A stretch of DNA of 64,000 nucleotides, taken from positions 62,409 to 126,408 of the forward strand of contig DUCN01000062.1 in NCBI GenBank assembly GCA_012959805.1. The letters are read 5' to 3'. The notes beneath the pieces are model-generated. The model was not told where the DNA came from. It saw only the letters and a program-made list of their open reading frames with translations, and did no database searches. Positions 10,970 to 20,910 of the stretch are shown in pieces (position 1 is the stretch's first letter; the number at the start of each line of letters is the position of its first letter). Origin of the DNA: Myxococcales bacterium (GTDB taxonomy: Bacteria; Myxococcota_A; UBA9160; UBA4427). The position numbers and the translations under genes are program-made.

Positions 10970-12889
10970 ATGCCCAGCTTAATTCTCTGTGTTCAGGAAG
11001 ATCGTGAAGTCGCCCACGCCTATTCGGATGCGCTGGTGGGGGAGGGATACGATGTCCTGTGCGCTCAAGATGGACGAGGTGCATTCGAGGTCCTGCGACA
11101 GCAACCAGTGAGTCTCGTGCTGCTCGATATCTATCTCCCTCGTCAGGACGGTTTTGAAATTCTGGCTGAGATCCGTGCGACTCCCGAACTCCGCGAGATC
11201 CCCGTTCTTCTTCTGTGTGAAGGCGACACAACGCAAGAAGTTCTGGCCAGAGCTTCTTCGTTTAGCGCTGCCGGAATCGAGTCCACCCCGCTGGTGCTCG
11301 ACCGGCTTCTTGCGAAGGTGGTCGAGTTGGCCGGACCGCCCGGCGGCAAGGAGTCCATCGCAGAGCAGACACCCCGGGAAGGGCTGTTTCGAGATCTTCC
11401 GCCCCCCGAACTCATGCGCAGAATTCATGTAGAGGGGCTGGACGGAGTGCTCCTACTCGATCATGGACGCAAAAAGAAGGCGATCGAATTTCGCGCGGGT
11501 TGGCCCGTATCTGTTAAGTCGAATCTGATCTCAGAATGTTTTGGCAACTATCTTGTCGCGCAGGGCCGATGCACGCAGAGTGATCTCGATAAATCGATCA
11601 AGCGAATGAAAATTGGCGAAGGGTTGCAGGGTGAGATTCTCGTCGCGATGGATGCTCTGTCGGATGAAGAGGTTTCATCGACCCTTCGCGAACACGCCCT
11701 CGAAAAGTTTCTAGAGATTTTTTCGTGGCGCCATGGGCAATTCAAAATCTGTCCCGGTGCCCATGTCGAGCGCGGATCAACCGTCTCCAACGACGGTCAT
11801 CCCTCGAAGCTGATCGTTGAAGGGGTCCGCCGCCATTTCCCCTTGAAACAGATCGATCGCTATCTCGAATTGCATCAGAGCGACTATTTGGTTCCTCTTC
11901 CTAATGAGCGCGAGCAGCTCTCGGTGTTGGAACTCGGCGAAGAAGAGGCCAATTGGCTGTGTCAGTTGGATGGAACCGACAAGCTCGGTTCGTTGCTCCA
12001 ATATCCGGATGTCATTCGCCGAACCGCTTTCGGTCTCATCTCGATTCAGGTGCTTGGGGTTCAACCGGTAGCGGCCGAGCCGTCGCTCACTCGTGCCACG
12101 TTCGAAGAATCATCGATCGCCGGGCATTCGGCTCCGAATGTTCTCCCAACGAATCGCGAAACCGAGGACGAGCAGCGTGCGGAGCTCGCGAATCTGGCCA
12201 ACCGAATTCGCGATGAGAATCACTACGATACGCTGGGCGTCGAATTTTCCGCATCCGACGCTGAGATCAGGATCGCCTACGGCAGACTTGCGAAGGACAC
12301 CCATCCCGATCGCTTTCACGGGGCCAGTAGTTCCGTTCGGCTGCTGGCCGCACAGGTCTTCGATCGGATTACCCGAGCGCACAAGGCGATCGCTACGGCG
12401 AGCGACCGCAAAGCCTACGCGGGGGAGCTCACGCAAGGTCGGAAGTCCAGGGCCGCCGAGGCAGAAGGACGCCGGGCGCTCGATGCCGAGACCGAATTTC
12501 AGAAGGGCGAGAAACTGATCGCCACTCGCGACTACAAGGGAGCCCTGCTCTGTTTTGGTCGCGCGATCGAAAATTTCCCTAGCGAAGGCGAATACTATTC
12601 GCATTACGGCTGGTGCCTCTACCTCTGCCATCCTGATAATGAGGCCATGCTGGGCGAAGCCCTCGAACACTGCCGAAAGGGCGTCAAGCTGGCGAAGGAT
12701 AGGGAGAAGCCCTACCTCTTGCTGGGCCGACTCTACAGGGCGATGGGTCGAGTCAACGCAGCCAAGAAGATGTTCACGCGAGCCGTCGAAATCCGGCCGC
12801 AATGCGTCGAAGCGATGCGCGAGCTGCGGATCATGGATATGCGCCGCGAAAGAGACAAAGGCGTGCTCAAGCGAATCTTTCGGCGCTGA
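10970..12889 (+). CDS. Multidomain protein: degenerate receiver + DUF4388/PATAN-like + J-domain + TPR
   Basis: Receiver-like SLVLLDIYLPRQDGFEIL; DUF4388-like middle; J-domain YDTLGVEFSASDAEIRIAYGRLAKDTHPDRF; C-terminal TPR repeats. Confidence 0.8.
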   Translation: MPSLILCVQEDREVAHAYSDALVGEGYDVLCAQDGRGAFEVLRQQPVSLVLLDIYLPRQDGFEILAEIRATPELREIPVLLLCEGDTTQEVLARASSFSAAGIESTPLVLDRLLAKVVELAGPPGGKESIAEQTPREGLFRDLPPPELMRRIHVEGLDGVLLLDHGRKKKAIEFRAGWPVSVKSNLISECFGNYLVAQGRCTQSDLDKSIKRMKIGEGLQGEILVAMDALSDEEVSSTLREHALEKFLEIFSWRHGQFKICPGAHVERGSTVSNDGHPSKLIVEGVRRHFPLKQIDRYLELHQSDYLVPLPNEREQLSVLELGEEEANWLCQLDGTDKLGSLLQYPDVIRRTAFGLISIQVLGVQPVAAEPSLTRATFEESSIAGHSAPNVLPTNRETEDEQRAELANLANRIRDENHYDTLGVEFSASDAEIRIAYGRLAKDTHPDRFHGASSSVRLLAAQVFDRITRAHKAIATASDRKAYAGELTQGRKSRAAEAEGRRALDAETEFQKGEKLIATRDYKGALLCFGRAIENFPSEGEYYSHYGWCLYLCHPDNEAMLGEALEHCRKGVKLAKDREKPYLLLGRLYRAMGRVNAAKKMFTRAVEIRPQCVEAMRELRIMDMRRERDKGVLKRIFRR

Positions 12890-12928
12890 CGATGGCGGCT
12901 ACGGAAAACGAAAAAGACGGGAAGAGAA

Positions 12929-13864
12929 ATGGCGCAGAACACAGCGCAGGGTGTGAACGGCGAGGAGATCTGGCTCGACGGGAAATTCGTCAAATGGTCG
13001 GACGCGAATATTCATATCCTGACCCACACGCTTCATTATGGACTGGGCGTGTTCGAAGGCATTCGTTGTTATGCGGGCGAGGATGGCCGGTCATCGGTCT
13101 TCCGATTGCCAGAGCATGTCCGTCGCCTCTTCGATTCGGCCAAGATCAATCTGATGGAGATTCCATTTACGCCCGATGAGATCGAAGCGGCGATCCTTGA
13201 GTCATTGCGCCGAAATCATCTGTCCGAAGGCTATATCCGCCCATTGGTGTTCATTGGCGACGGGGCGATGGGACTTCATCCAGGAGACAACGCGATTCGC
13301 GTTTCCGTGATTGCATGGGAATGGGGGAAATATCTCGGCGATGAGGGCGTTATCAATGGAATACGCGCGAAGATTTCAACCTTTGCGAGGCATCACGTCA
13401 ATGCGAAGATGACCAATGGCAAGACCTGTGGCGATTATGTCAATTCGATTTTGGCGAAGCGTGAAGCCCTACTCGACGGATACGACGAGGCGGTCATGCT
13501 CGATACACAAGGGCTGGTCTCGGAGTGTACGGGCGAGAATATTTTTGTCGTGCGAGATGGCAAGATCCGAACGCCATCGCTGTACAGCGTGCTAGATGGA
13601 ATAACCCGTGCTTCGATGATCGAGGTTGCTCGAGATCTCGGATTTGGCGTCGAAGAAACGCAGCTTACGCGAGATGACCTCTATCTGGCGGACGAGATCT
13701 TCTTGACCGGTACGGCAGCGGAGGTCACGCCGATTCGCGAGGTCGATCATCGAACGATCGGGAACGGCAAGCGTGGCCCGATTACGGAGAATCTCCAAAC
13801 CGCCTTCTTCGACATCGTCTCCGGCAAGAACGCGAACTACGATCGCTGGCGCACGTTCCTGTAA
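12929..13864 (+). CDS. ilvE: Branched-chain amino acid aminotransferase
   Basis: THTLHYGLGVFEGIRCY; AKMTNGKTCGDYVNSILAKREA; VSECTGENIFVV. Confidence 0.95.
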   Translation: MAQNTAQGVNGEEIWLDGKFVKWSDANIHILTHTLHYGLGVFEGIRCYAGEDGRSSVFRLPEHVRRLFDSAKINLMEIPFTPDEIEAAILESLRRNHLSEGYIRPLVFIGDGAMGLHPGDNAIRVSVIAWEWGKYLGDEGVINGIRAKISTFARHHVNAKMTNGKTCGDYVNSILAKREALLDGYDEAVMLDTQGLVSECTGENIFVVRDGKIRTPSLYSVLDGITRASMIEVARDLGFGVEETQLTRDDLYLADEIFLTGTAAEVTPIREVDHRTIGNGKRGPITENLQTAFFDIVSGKNANYDRWRTFL

Positions 13865-13880
13865 CACGTTCGGCGTGTTA
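13862..13880 (+). other. Perfect hairpin overlapping ilvE stop codon (taacacg-ttcgg-cgtgtta)
   Basis: 7-bp perfect stem including the TAA; not followed by a T-tract. Confidence 0.4.
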
Positions 13881-13953
13881 ATGACTTGGGATGCGAGATG
13901 CCCTGTGTGTTAGGGAATCACCGTGTCGGCCGATTGGGGTCCAGATTCCCAGG

Positions 13954-15336
13954 CTAGAGTCGGTTCATCCCGTCCAGCGCGGCGATGCGATAGACCTCGG
14001 ACATCGTCGGGTAATTGAAGACGGCGCTGAGTATGTCATCCAGGGTTCCGCCCATGTGAAGCAGAATCATGCCGACATGGATGAGCTCGCTCGCGGAGGC
14101 GCCGATCATGTGAACACCCAGAATTTCCTTGGTGTCCCGCTTGAAGATCAATTTCACCAACCCGTCATCGCCTGCGATCTGGCCACGTGGGGTCTCCCCC
14201 GATCGGGCAGTGCCCACCTCGTAGGGTATCCCTTGCTCTCGACATTGTTCTTCTGTTAGGCCAACAGCCGAAATCTCTGGAATGGTGAAGATCGCCATCG
14301 GGAGAACCGAGGTCGCGGGACGTTCTTTGCCCGCCGCGTGAAGTACGGCGAGTCGGCCTTGATGCATACTCGTCGAGGCCAATGCCGGGAATCCGATGAC
14401 GTCCCCAGCTGCGTAGACGTTCTCGATATCGGTGCGGTAGTTCTCATCGACCTTGATCAGGCCCGTCTCGTCCGTCGTTAGCCCTATGCGTTCGAGGTTG
14501 AGGGATTCGACATTGGAAACTCGCCCGGCGGCCACTAGGACTCGTTCCGAGCGGACGGTTCGACCACTTTCGAGGCAGACGACGCCCTCTCGAAAATTTT
14601 TCTTGTCTTCGATTCGAACGTCCCTGACCTGTTCTTCCTGCATGACTCGGATGCCCTTGCTGCGCATGGAGTGGCAGAGGGTGTCGAGGATGTCGCTATC
14701 GAGGAAGCGCAGAAGTTTTTCGCGTCGGTCGATGATCGTGACCTTCGAACCGAGAGTGGCGAAAATGGTCGCGTATTCACAGCCGATGACGCCGCTACCA
14801 ATGACGGAGAGGCTTCGGGGAATTATGTCGAGATCAAGAAGGGAATCGCTATCGACGATGATGTGGTCATCGATGGGAATTGAATCGGGGCGTCGCGGAC
14901 GGCTACCGGTCGCGATGAGGACCTTCTTCGCCTCGATGATGTCTTCGCCCTGCCGATTTGAGACTCGAATTCGCCCGGGCCCGACAAACGAGGCGGATCC
15001 CGCCAGGACGACAACTTTATTGCGTTCGAAGAACGCGCGAATTGTCTGTTGATGATGCGAGATGACTTCGTCGCGGGGGCCACGTAGATCCTGCATCGTT
15101 AGCGGAGCGAGTTCCGTCGTGTGAATCCCGTGGCTCACGTTCTTGCGGCTATTGAGCAACTCGAGGACGCGATGGCGGAGGGCCTTGCTTGGCAGGGTGC
15201 CGGTTCGGACGCAGGCGCCTCCGAGCATCAGCCCCTTTTCGATTACGGCGACCGCCATTCCCAGCTTGGCGCCCTGCAGTGCTGCGGACCATCCAGCCGG
15301 TCCAGTGCCGATCACGACAAGGTCGTAGAAGCGCAT
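13954..15336 (-). CDS. sthA: Si-specific (soluble) NAD(P) transhydrogenase / flavoprotein
   Basis: MRFYDLVVIGTGPAGWSAALQGAKLG; GGACVRTGTLPSKALRH; start at 15336 with GGAGGAATT RBS. Confidence 0.9.
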   Translation of the reverse strand: MRFYDLVVIGTGPAGWSAALQGAKLGMAVAVIEKGLMLGGACVRTGTLPSKALRHRVLELLNSRKNVSHGIHTTELAPLTMQDLRGPRDEVISHHQQTIRAFFERNKVVVLAGSASFVGPGRIRVSNRQGEDIIEAKKVLIATGSRPRRPDSIPIDDHIIVDSDSLLDLDIIPRSLSVIGSGVIGCEYATIFATLGSKVTIIDRREKLLRFLDSDILDTLCHSMRSKGIRVMQEEQVRDVRIEDKKNFREGVVCLESGRTVRSERVLVAAGRVSNVESLNLERIGLTTDETGLIKVDENYRTDIENVYAAGDVIGFPALASTSMHQGRLAVLHAAGKERPATSVLPMAIFTIPEISAVGLTEEQCREQGIPYEVGTARSGETPRGQIAGDDGLVKLIFKRDTKEILGVHMIGASASELIHVGMILLHMGGTLDDILSAVFNYPTMSEVYRIAALDGMNRL

Positions 15337-15676
15337 TCGAATTCCTCCCCTCGCGGCCGTGATGACCGGCTGCTTGCTTGCTTGCTCTGGCTGCATCGGA
15401 ACTGATGTGGTGTGGCTTGACGGCGTCGGCGAAGAATGGGGCCATGGCCGGAGGATCCTCTCGGGTATTTTCGGGGGATTCAAGTCAAGGAATCCGGCTC
15501 CCGGCTCGCCGATCACTCGATGACCCTGAGAGAAATTCTAAGTCGCACCTGACAACGGATGACAATCGATCACGATGTGATTCATGACAGAACGCAACTC
15601 CAGATCAGAAGCATGCAGCGGCCGTCGCTCCAACCGATCCAGCCGCCATCATGGCCACCGGGGTCGGAGGGAACGA

Positions 15677-15890
15677 GTGACCCACACCCGTGTCTCCGAG
15701 CAGCTCTCCGATGACATCCGGAAATTTGTGGAGGACCTCCGAGTTCCCGCATCGAACCTAGTTCGAAATGTGCTGGAAGAGGTCTTTACGATGGTCGACA
15801 GCGTGCCTGACGATGTTGGCGACCTCTTCGACGACCTCCTGACGCGAGGCAAGCCGACTGCAGGCAGAGCTGGGTGTACGAGGCATCTAA
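15677..15890 (+). pseudogene. Ribbon-helix-helix-like small protein, apparently frameshifted near C-terminus
   Basis: RERVTHTRVSEQLSDDIRKFVEDLRVPASNLVRNVLEEVFTMVDSVPDDVGDLFDDLL in one frame; +1 frame continues REASRLQAELGVRGI* to a stop at 15890. Confidence 0.45.
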
Positions 15891-15952
15891 GGGTTCGCGG
15901 AAGGCCGTGGGACGGGAGGGATTTCGCGAACTCCGTGGTTCCGTGGTGTTGT

Positions 15953-16807
15953 CTAGCCCAGCACGAACTCGCAGACCGCCTCTTCGAAACCCTTCGGATT
16001 ATCCGTCATCACGGAATGCGCGGCTTGGGCCACGATCGCGAGCTTTCCGTTCTGGAGCACCTCGTCGACCATCTTGTCCGCGGTTTCCGGGGAGAGGATG
16101 TCCGAGGCCGCGCCGCGGACAACCAGGGTCGCGCAGGCAACCTTGGCCAGCGCGTCCCATTGTTGCTGGATGAAGGCTTCCTCCTTGGCCTGCACGGCTT
16201 CATCGCTGGGGCGGGCGCCACGTAATTTGGGATCCATCTTCAGTTCAAGTAGGCCGTCGTCCCGGCGACGTAGGCCGAATTCGGCCATCCGCTTGAGTGC
16301 ATCGGGCTGACCGGCCGGGTAGTTCATCGAAAGCATGGCCACATATTCCTGAATGCTCGAAAAGACAGGGGCGCGGTTCTCGCTCATCTCGCCGGAAATC
16401 CGGAGCACACCCCGCGCATCAACCTCCGGCCCGATATCGATGATCACGAGACCCGCCAGCCGTTCGGGATGCCGGCCAGCAAAAGTCATGGCGACTCGCC
16501 CACCCATCGAGAATCCAACTAACACTAATCGGTCGATATTGGTCGCATCGAGCACGGCTTCGAGATCGTCGGCCATTGATTCCGCGTCGTAGCGGACTTC
16601 GGGATCCCAGTCGGAATCCCCGTGTCCGCGCTGATCCAGTGCCAGGACTCTGTAATGGGGCGCGACGCAGGGAATGAAGTCGTCCCAGAGATGCGCTTCA
16701 TTACCCAGACCATGAAGCAGCACGAGCGGGACGCCCCCGGTACTCCATTCAAGCAGGTTCAATTCGAGACCGTTAGCGCCCTGAATGCGGTGAGATGTCG
16801 GTTCCAT
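15953..16807 (-). CDS. Alpha/beta-fold hydrolase
   Basis: VLLHGLGNEAHLWDDF; LDQRGHGDSD; GFSMGGRVA nucleophile elbow. Confidence 0.92.
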   Translation of the reverse strand: MEPTSHRIQGANGLELNLLEWSTGGVPLVLLHGLGNEAHLWDDFIPCVAPHYRVLALDQRGHGDSDWDPEVRYDAESMADDLEAVLDATNIDRLVLVGFSMGGRVAMTFAGRHPERLAGLVIIDIGPEVDARGVLRISGEMSENRAPVFSSIQEYVAMLSMNYPAGQPDALKRMAEFGLRRRDDGLLELKMDPKLRGARPSDEAVQAKEEAFIQQQWDALAKVACATLVVRGAASDILSPETADKMVDEVLQNGKLAIVAQAAHSVMTDNPKGFEEAVCEFVLG

Positions 16808-16918
16808 AGCGCAACGGTATCACGGGGAGATCGCGTGTGCGGCCATCTGCAATGCTGTCGTCTTTAGTGATAGAGTCGCTCGGGGATTTGACTGCGCAGG
16901 GCCCGGGAGACGACGGAA

Positions 16919-18562
16919 GTGAGTGATGCGGCGATGAGCGGGACGCGTGAGTTGGTCTGGCGTGAGCCGCTGACTCCGACGGCGCTTTTGCAGCGGACGA
17001 TTCGAGTTTTTCCCGATCGAGAAGCAGTCATTCATGGGGCGGAGCGATGGACCTGGACTCGTTTTGGTGAGGAGGTCGGACGACTAGCGGGTGCACTCGG
17101 GCGCGCAGGGATTGGAGCGGGAGACCGCGTTGCCGTTCTCCTTCACAACTCACCGATTCATCTGGCCGCGCATTTCTCGGCGCCTCTCCTGCTCGCACCC
17201 CTTGTCTCGATCAACACGCGTCTCGCTCCGCCGGAGATCGAATACATTCTCCAACATAGTGGCTCGAAGATCCTATTGGTCGATCCGGAGCTGGCCCTTC
17301 CGCTCGGCAACCTCCTCGAGACCTGTCCCGATCTCGAATGCGTGATCGAAGTCGAGGATGGCGCTCTCGAAACTCAATCCGATCGATCCGATTTTACTTC
17401 GAGCTACGCGTCATTCACCGAGGGTGTGCCGATCCTGGATCTCGAGCCGCGTGTCGAAGACGAAGATGCCGTGCTCTCGATCAACTACACCTCCGGAACG
17501 ACCGGTCGGCCGAAGGGTGTTCTGTATACGCATCGCGGCGCCATGATGAACGCGATGGGGCAGATCGCGACGCATTCGCTCACCAGGAAGTCCACCTTTC
17601 TCTGGACGCTTCCGATGTTTCATTGCAACGGATGGTGCATGCCCTGGGCGATCACGGGCGCGGCCGCTCGGCATATCTGTCTGCGCGGTATCAATCCACC
17701 CGAAGTCATCCGCTTGATCGATGAAGAACGGGTGACGCATTTCAATGGCGCGCCGACGGTTCTCTTGATGCTCGCATCGGATCCCTCGGCGGCTGGCCGT
17801 CACTTCGATCCGCCGATCAAGGTTTGTACCGGTGGTGCGCCGCCTTCACCGAATCTGCTCGAGCAGATGGAGAAGCTCGGCTTTGACATCACACATCTCT
17901 ATGGGCTGACGGAAACCTATGGTCCTCACGTCTATTGTCAGATTCAGGATGATTGGCAGGACCTTTCGGCGGCGGAGCGCGCTGCCAAGATGGCGCGTCA
18001 GGGCGTGCCCTTCTTGCACGCGCTTCATCTTCGTGTGGTGGACGATGAAATGAAGGACGTCGCAGCGGATGCCCAGGCCATGGGCGAGGTCGTGATGCGC
18101 GGAAATAATGTCATGCGTGGCTATTTCGAGGACGCGGCGGCGACCGATGAAGCCTTTCGCGGAGGTTGGTTTCATTCAGGCGATGTCGGCGTCATGCATC
18201 CCGATGGCTACATCGAACTTCGAGATCGGAGCAAGGACGTCATCATTTCGGGCGGTGAGAACATTTCGACGATCGAAGTCGAGAACGTTCTCTACGAGCA
18301 TCCAGGCATTTTTGAAGTCGCTGTGGTTGGGGTGCCGCATGAAAAGTGGGGCGAGGTGCCTAAGGCTTTCGTCGTGCCGGTGCCCGGATCGAGTCTTCGC
18401 GAGGACGCCGTCATTGCATTTGCACGAGATCGACTCGCGCATTTCAAATGTCCGAAGCATGTCGAGTTCGGAGAACTACCCAAGACAGCGACGGGTAAGA
18501 TCCAGAAATTCAAACTGCGCGAGAAAGAATGGGTCGGTCGCGAGAAGCGCATCCACGGCTAA
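16919..18562 (+). CDS. AMP-dependent acyl-CoA synthetase/ligase
   Basis: YTSGTTGRPKGVLYTH; GYIELRDRSKDVIISGGENIS; KTATGKIQKFKLR. Confidence 0.95.
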   Translation: MSDAAMSGTRELVWREPLTPTALLQRTIRVFPDREAVIHGAERWTWTRFGEEVGRLAGALGRAGIGAGDRVAVLLHNSPIHLAAHFSAPLLLAPLVSINTRLAPPEIEYILQHSGSKILLVDPELALPLGNLLETCPDLECVIEVEDGALETQSDRSDFTSSYASFTEGVPILDLEPRVEDEDAVLSINYTSGTTGRPKGVLYTHRGAMMNAMGQIATHSLTRKSTFLWTLPMFHCNGWCMPWAITGAAARHICLRGINPPEVIRLIDEERVTHFNGAPTVLLMLASDPSAAGRHFDPPIKVCTGGAPPSPNLLEQMEKLGFDITHLYGLTETYGPHVYCQIQDDWQDLSAAERAAKMARQGVPFLHALHLRVVDDEMKDVAADAQAMGEVVMRGNNVMRGYFEDAAATDEAFRGGWFHSGDVGVMHPDGYIELRDRSKDVIISGGENISTIEVENVLYEHPGIFEVAVVGVPHEKWGEVPKAFVVPVPGSSLREDAVIAFARDRLAHFKCPKHVEFGELPKTATGKIQKFKLREKEWVGREKRIHG

Positions 18563-18607
18563 TGCGGTTGGCCGTGTCGCCCGCGCGAGTCGTACCTGAG
18601 CGAACCG

Positions 18608-18997
18608 CTATCCGCGCTTAGGCAATTCGATCTGTGGATCCTTGGGATGAGGTCTGTAGAGCACGACCGTGTGGCCGACCACGCCGCATAACGCGGAAGC
18701 TGACACAGTGGCCAGTTCGGCAGCGGCAGTCTTTTTGTCTCCCGGTTGGCGGAGTCGGATCTTGACCAGTTCGTGACTCACCAGGGCATCATTCAGCGCC
18801 TTCGCGAGGGCTGGGCTGATTCCAGCCTCGCCGACAAAAACGATCGGTTTGAGGGGGTGCGCAAGACTGCGTAGATAACGGCGCTGGGAGCTGTCTAGTT
18901 TGGGCGCGGGCGGAAGCTCGGGCGGCGCCGAGGCGGGGGTGCCTGGCGGTGTCTCTTCTGCCTCGGTTGGATCGGTCTCTTCGGGTGCCGTGGACAC
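18608..18997 (-). CDS. yhbY: YhbY-family (CRM domain) RNA-binding protein
   Basis: LDSSQRRYLRSLAHPLKPIVFVGEAGISPALAKALNDALVSHELVKIRL. Confidence 0.9.
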   Translation of the reverse strand: MSTAPEETDPTEAEETPPGTPASAPPELPPAPKLDSSQRRYLRSLAHPLKPIVFVGEAGISPALAKALNDALVSHELVKIRLRQPGDKKTAAAELATVSASALCGVVGHTVVLYRPHPKDPQIELPKRG

Positions 18998-19146
18998 AGG
19001 AATTTCTCCGTTGGGGGTATTTCGGGGCCGCGACCGTAGCCTAGAGCCTGGCTCGTCGCCGATTGGTCTCGAAATCCCTCTCCCGGGCCCCGAAATGTAT
19101 TGGGATCGGGAATCTCGATGGCAAGGACTCAGGACGCCGCCCTGTG

Positions 19147-20877
19147 ATGCCGATAGCGCCGGTTATGGCGCAGGAAAAGTCGATACCGTTGGTGGGACGC
19201 TTGGCGATTCAGCTCAAGATGTTGACCTCTGCCCAGGTCGACGATGCGCTGGCCAAGAGTGTCTCTTCTGGAAATCCGAGACTCGCCCAGGTCTTTCTGG
19301 AGATGGGGCTGCTCGACCGAGCGCAAGTCACGAAGCTTCAGCAGGTCCAGAAGGATCTCGTCGAGAAGCACCGCGCGAAGAAAGAAGCGGTCGCCGCCGG
19401 CAGTCCGCCAGCAAGGCCAGCGAAGTCGGCCCCGCCGGCTGAATCCGCCACGCCCGTCCCGTCCCGTCCCCGCGCCGTAGAAGCATCCGCCACGCAGGAC
19501 GTCGATATCCAGGCCGCCGCAGAACACGCGGCCTCGGTCGCTTCGCCCATGACCAGTTATGAGGTCGATGCGCTTCGCGAGGCCCCGCCTGAAAGGCCGC
19601 TTTCGACTCCATCCGCAGCGTCCGAAATCCCGGTCTCCGAACCGACTTCCCAGCCGGATGTTGCCGCCTCGGCCGGTTCTGTTCCCGCGACTCCGACATC
19701 GCCGTCTGTGACTCCCGTGCAACCGACGCCGACTCCAGAGAATCAAACGTCGACCGTACCGAACAGCGAGCCCGACGAAGACGGATACTCACTCCGGCTC
19801 ACCGTTCCACATCCCGAGTCTTCTGATCGCGCGAAGCTCGAAGAGATCCTGGCGTCCGGAGTGAGCAATCATGCCTCGGATGTTCATCTGCATGCCGGCG
19901 GTGCACTCAAGCAGCGGATCAACGGCGAATTTGTCGTCACCGACGAGTCCGTCGACACCGATGCGATTGAACGCATGGTTGCGGCGGCGCTGACGCCAGA
20001 GCAGCGGGAAATCCTGGGGCGTGATGGCGAACTCGATTTCTGCCTCGAACTTCCGGGTGTCGGTCGCTTTCGAGCTAATGCCTATCGGCAGCAGCGAGGC
20101 TTGGACGCCGTCTTCCGCACGATTCCCGATAAGCCGCCAACGATCGAGGAGCTTGGACTTCCCGAGGATCTGAAGAAATACACCGACTTTCATCAAGGGA
20201 TGGTGTTGATCACCGGCCCGGCGGGCTGCGGGAAATCCGCGACCTTGGCCGCCCTGGTCAATCACATCAATGAACAGCGAAACGATCACATCCTGACGGT
20301 CGAAGATCCCATCGAGATCCTTCACCCGTCCAAGAATTGTCTGGTGAACCAAAGGCATGCCGGTCATCACACATCGAGTTTCGCTCGTGCACTTCGTGGC
20401 GCACTGCGTGAGGATCCGGACATCATCGTGATCGGCGAACTGCGTGATCTCGAGACAATCAGTCTCGCCATGACCGCGGCTGAGACGGGCCATTTTGTTC
20501 TGGCGACACTGCATACTGCAAATGCGGTTCGGACCGTCAACCGAATGATCGGTGCCTTCCCGTCGAATGAACAGGATCAAGTTCGCGCAATGCTTTCGGA
20601 ATCACTGCGTACCGTCATCTCTCAAAGGCTCGTTCCGACGGCGGACGGTCAATCTCGTGTGCCTGCGCTCGAGCTTCTCGTCATCAACCGCGCGATCGGA
20701 AATCTGATTCGCGACGAGAAGACCGTTCAGATCCGATCATCGATGCAGACCGGTCGCTCCCACGGCATGTATCTGCTGGAGCAATCGCTCAACGACCTCG
20801 TCACGGCCGGAACGATCACGCGTGAAGTCGCACTCGAGTTGGCAGAAGAGAAAAAGCTCATCACCGCGGGCGCCTAA
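19147..20877 (+). CDS. pilT: PilT-type twitching ATPase with N-terminal extension
   Basis: GPAGCGKSATLAALV Walker A; PDIIVIGELRDLETISLAMTAAETGHFVLATLHT; AIGNLIRDEK; about 220 aa N-terminal extension. Confidence 0.88.
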   Translation: MPIAPVMAQEKSIPLVGRLAIQLKMLTSAQVDDALAKSVSSGNPRLAQVFLEMGLLDRAQVTKLQQVQKDLVEKHRAKKEAVAAGSPPARPAKSAPPAESATPVPSRPRAVEASATQDVDIQAAAEHAASVASPMTSYEVDALREAPPERPLSTPSAASEIPVSEPTSQPDVAASAGSVPATPTSPSVTPVQPTPTPENQTSTVPNSEPDEDGYSLRLTVPHPESSDRAKLEEILASGVSNHASDVHLHAGGALKQRINGEFVVTDESVDTDAIERMVAAALTPEQREILGRDGELDFCLELPGVGRFRANAYRQQRGLDAVFRTIPDKPPTIEELGLPEDLKKYTDFHQGMVLITGPAGCGKSATLAALVNHINEQRNDHILTVEDPIEILHPSKNCLVNQRHAGHHTSSFARALRGALREDPDIIVIGELRDLETISLAMTAAETGHFVLATLHTANAVRTVNRMIGAFPSNEQDQVRAMLSESLRTVISQRLVPTADGQSRVPALELLVINRAIGNLIRDEKTVQIRSSMQTGRSHGMYLLEQSLNDLVTAGTITREVALELAEEKKLITAGA

Positions 20878-20910
20878 TCCCCATAGAGACCTGGAAGAGG
20901 AAATTCAGTC

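Noticed and set aside
19129-20580. Long minus-strand ORFs (205 and 263 aa) opposite pilT
   Set aside because: Shadow ORFs with biased composition; the plus-strand gene has unequivocal Walker motifs.
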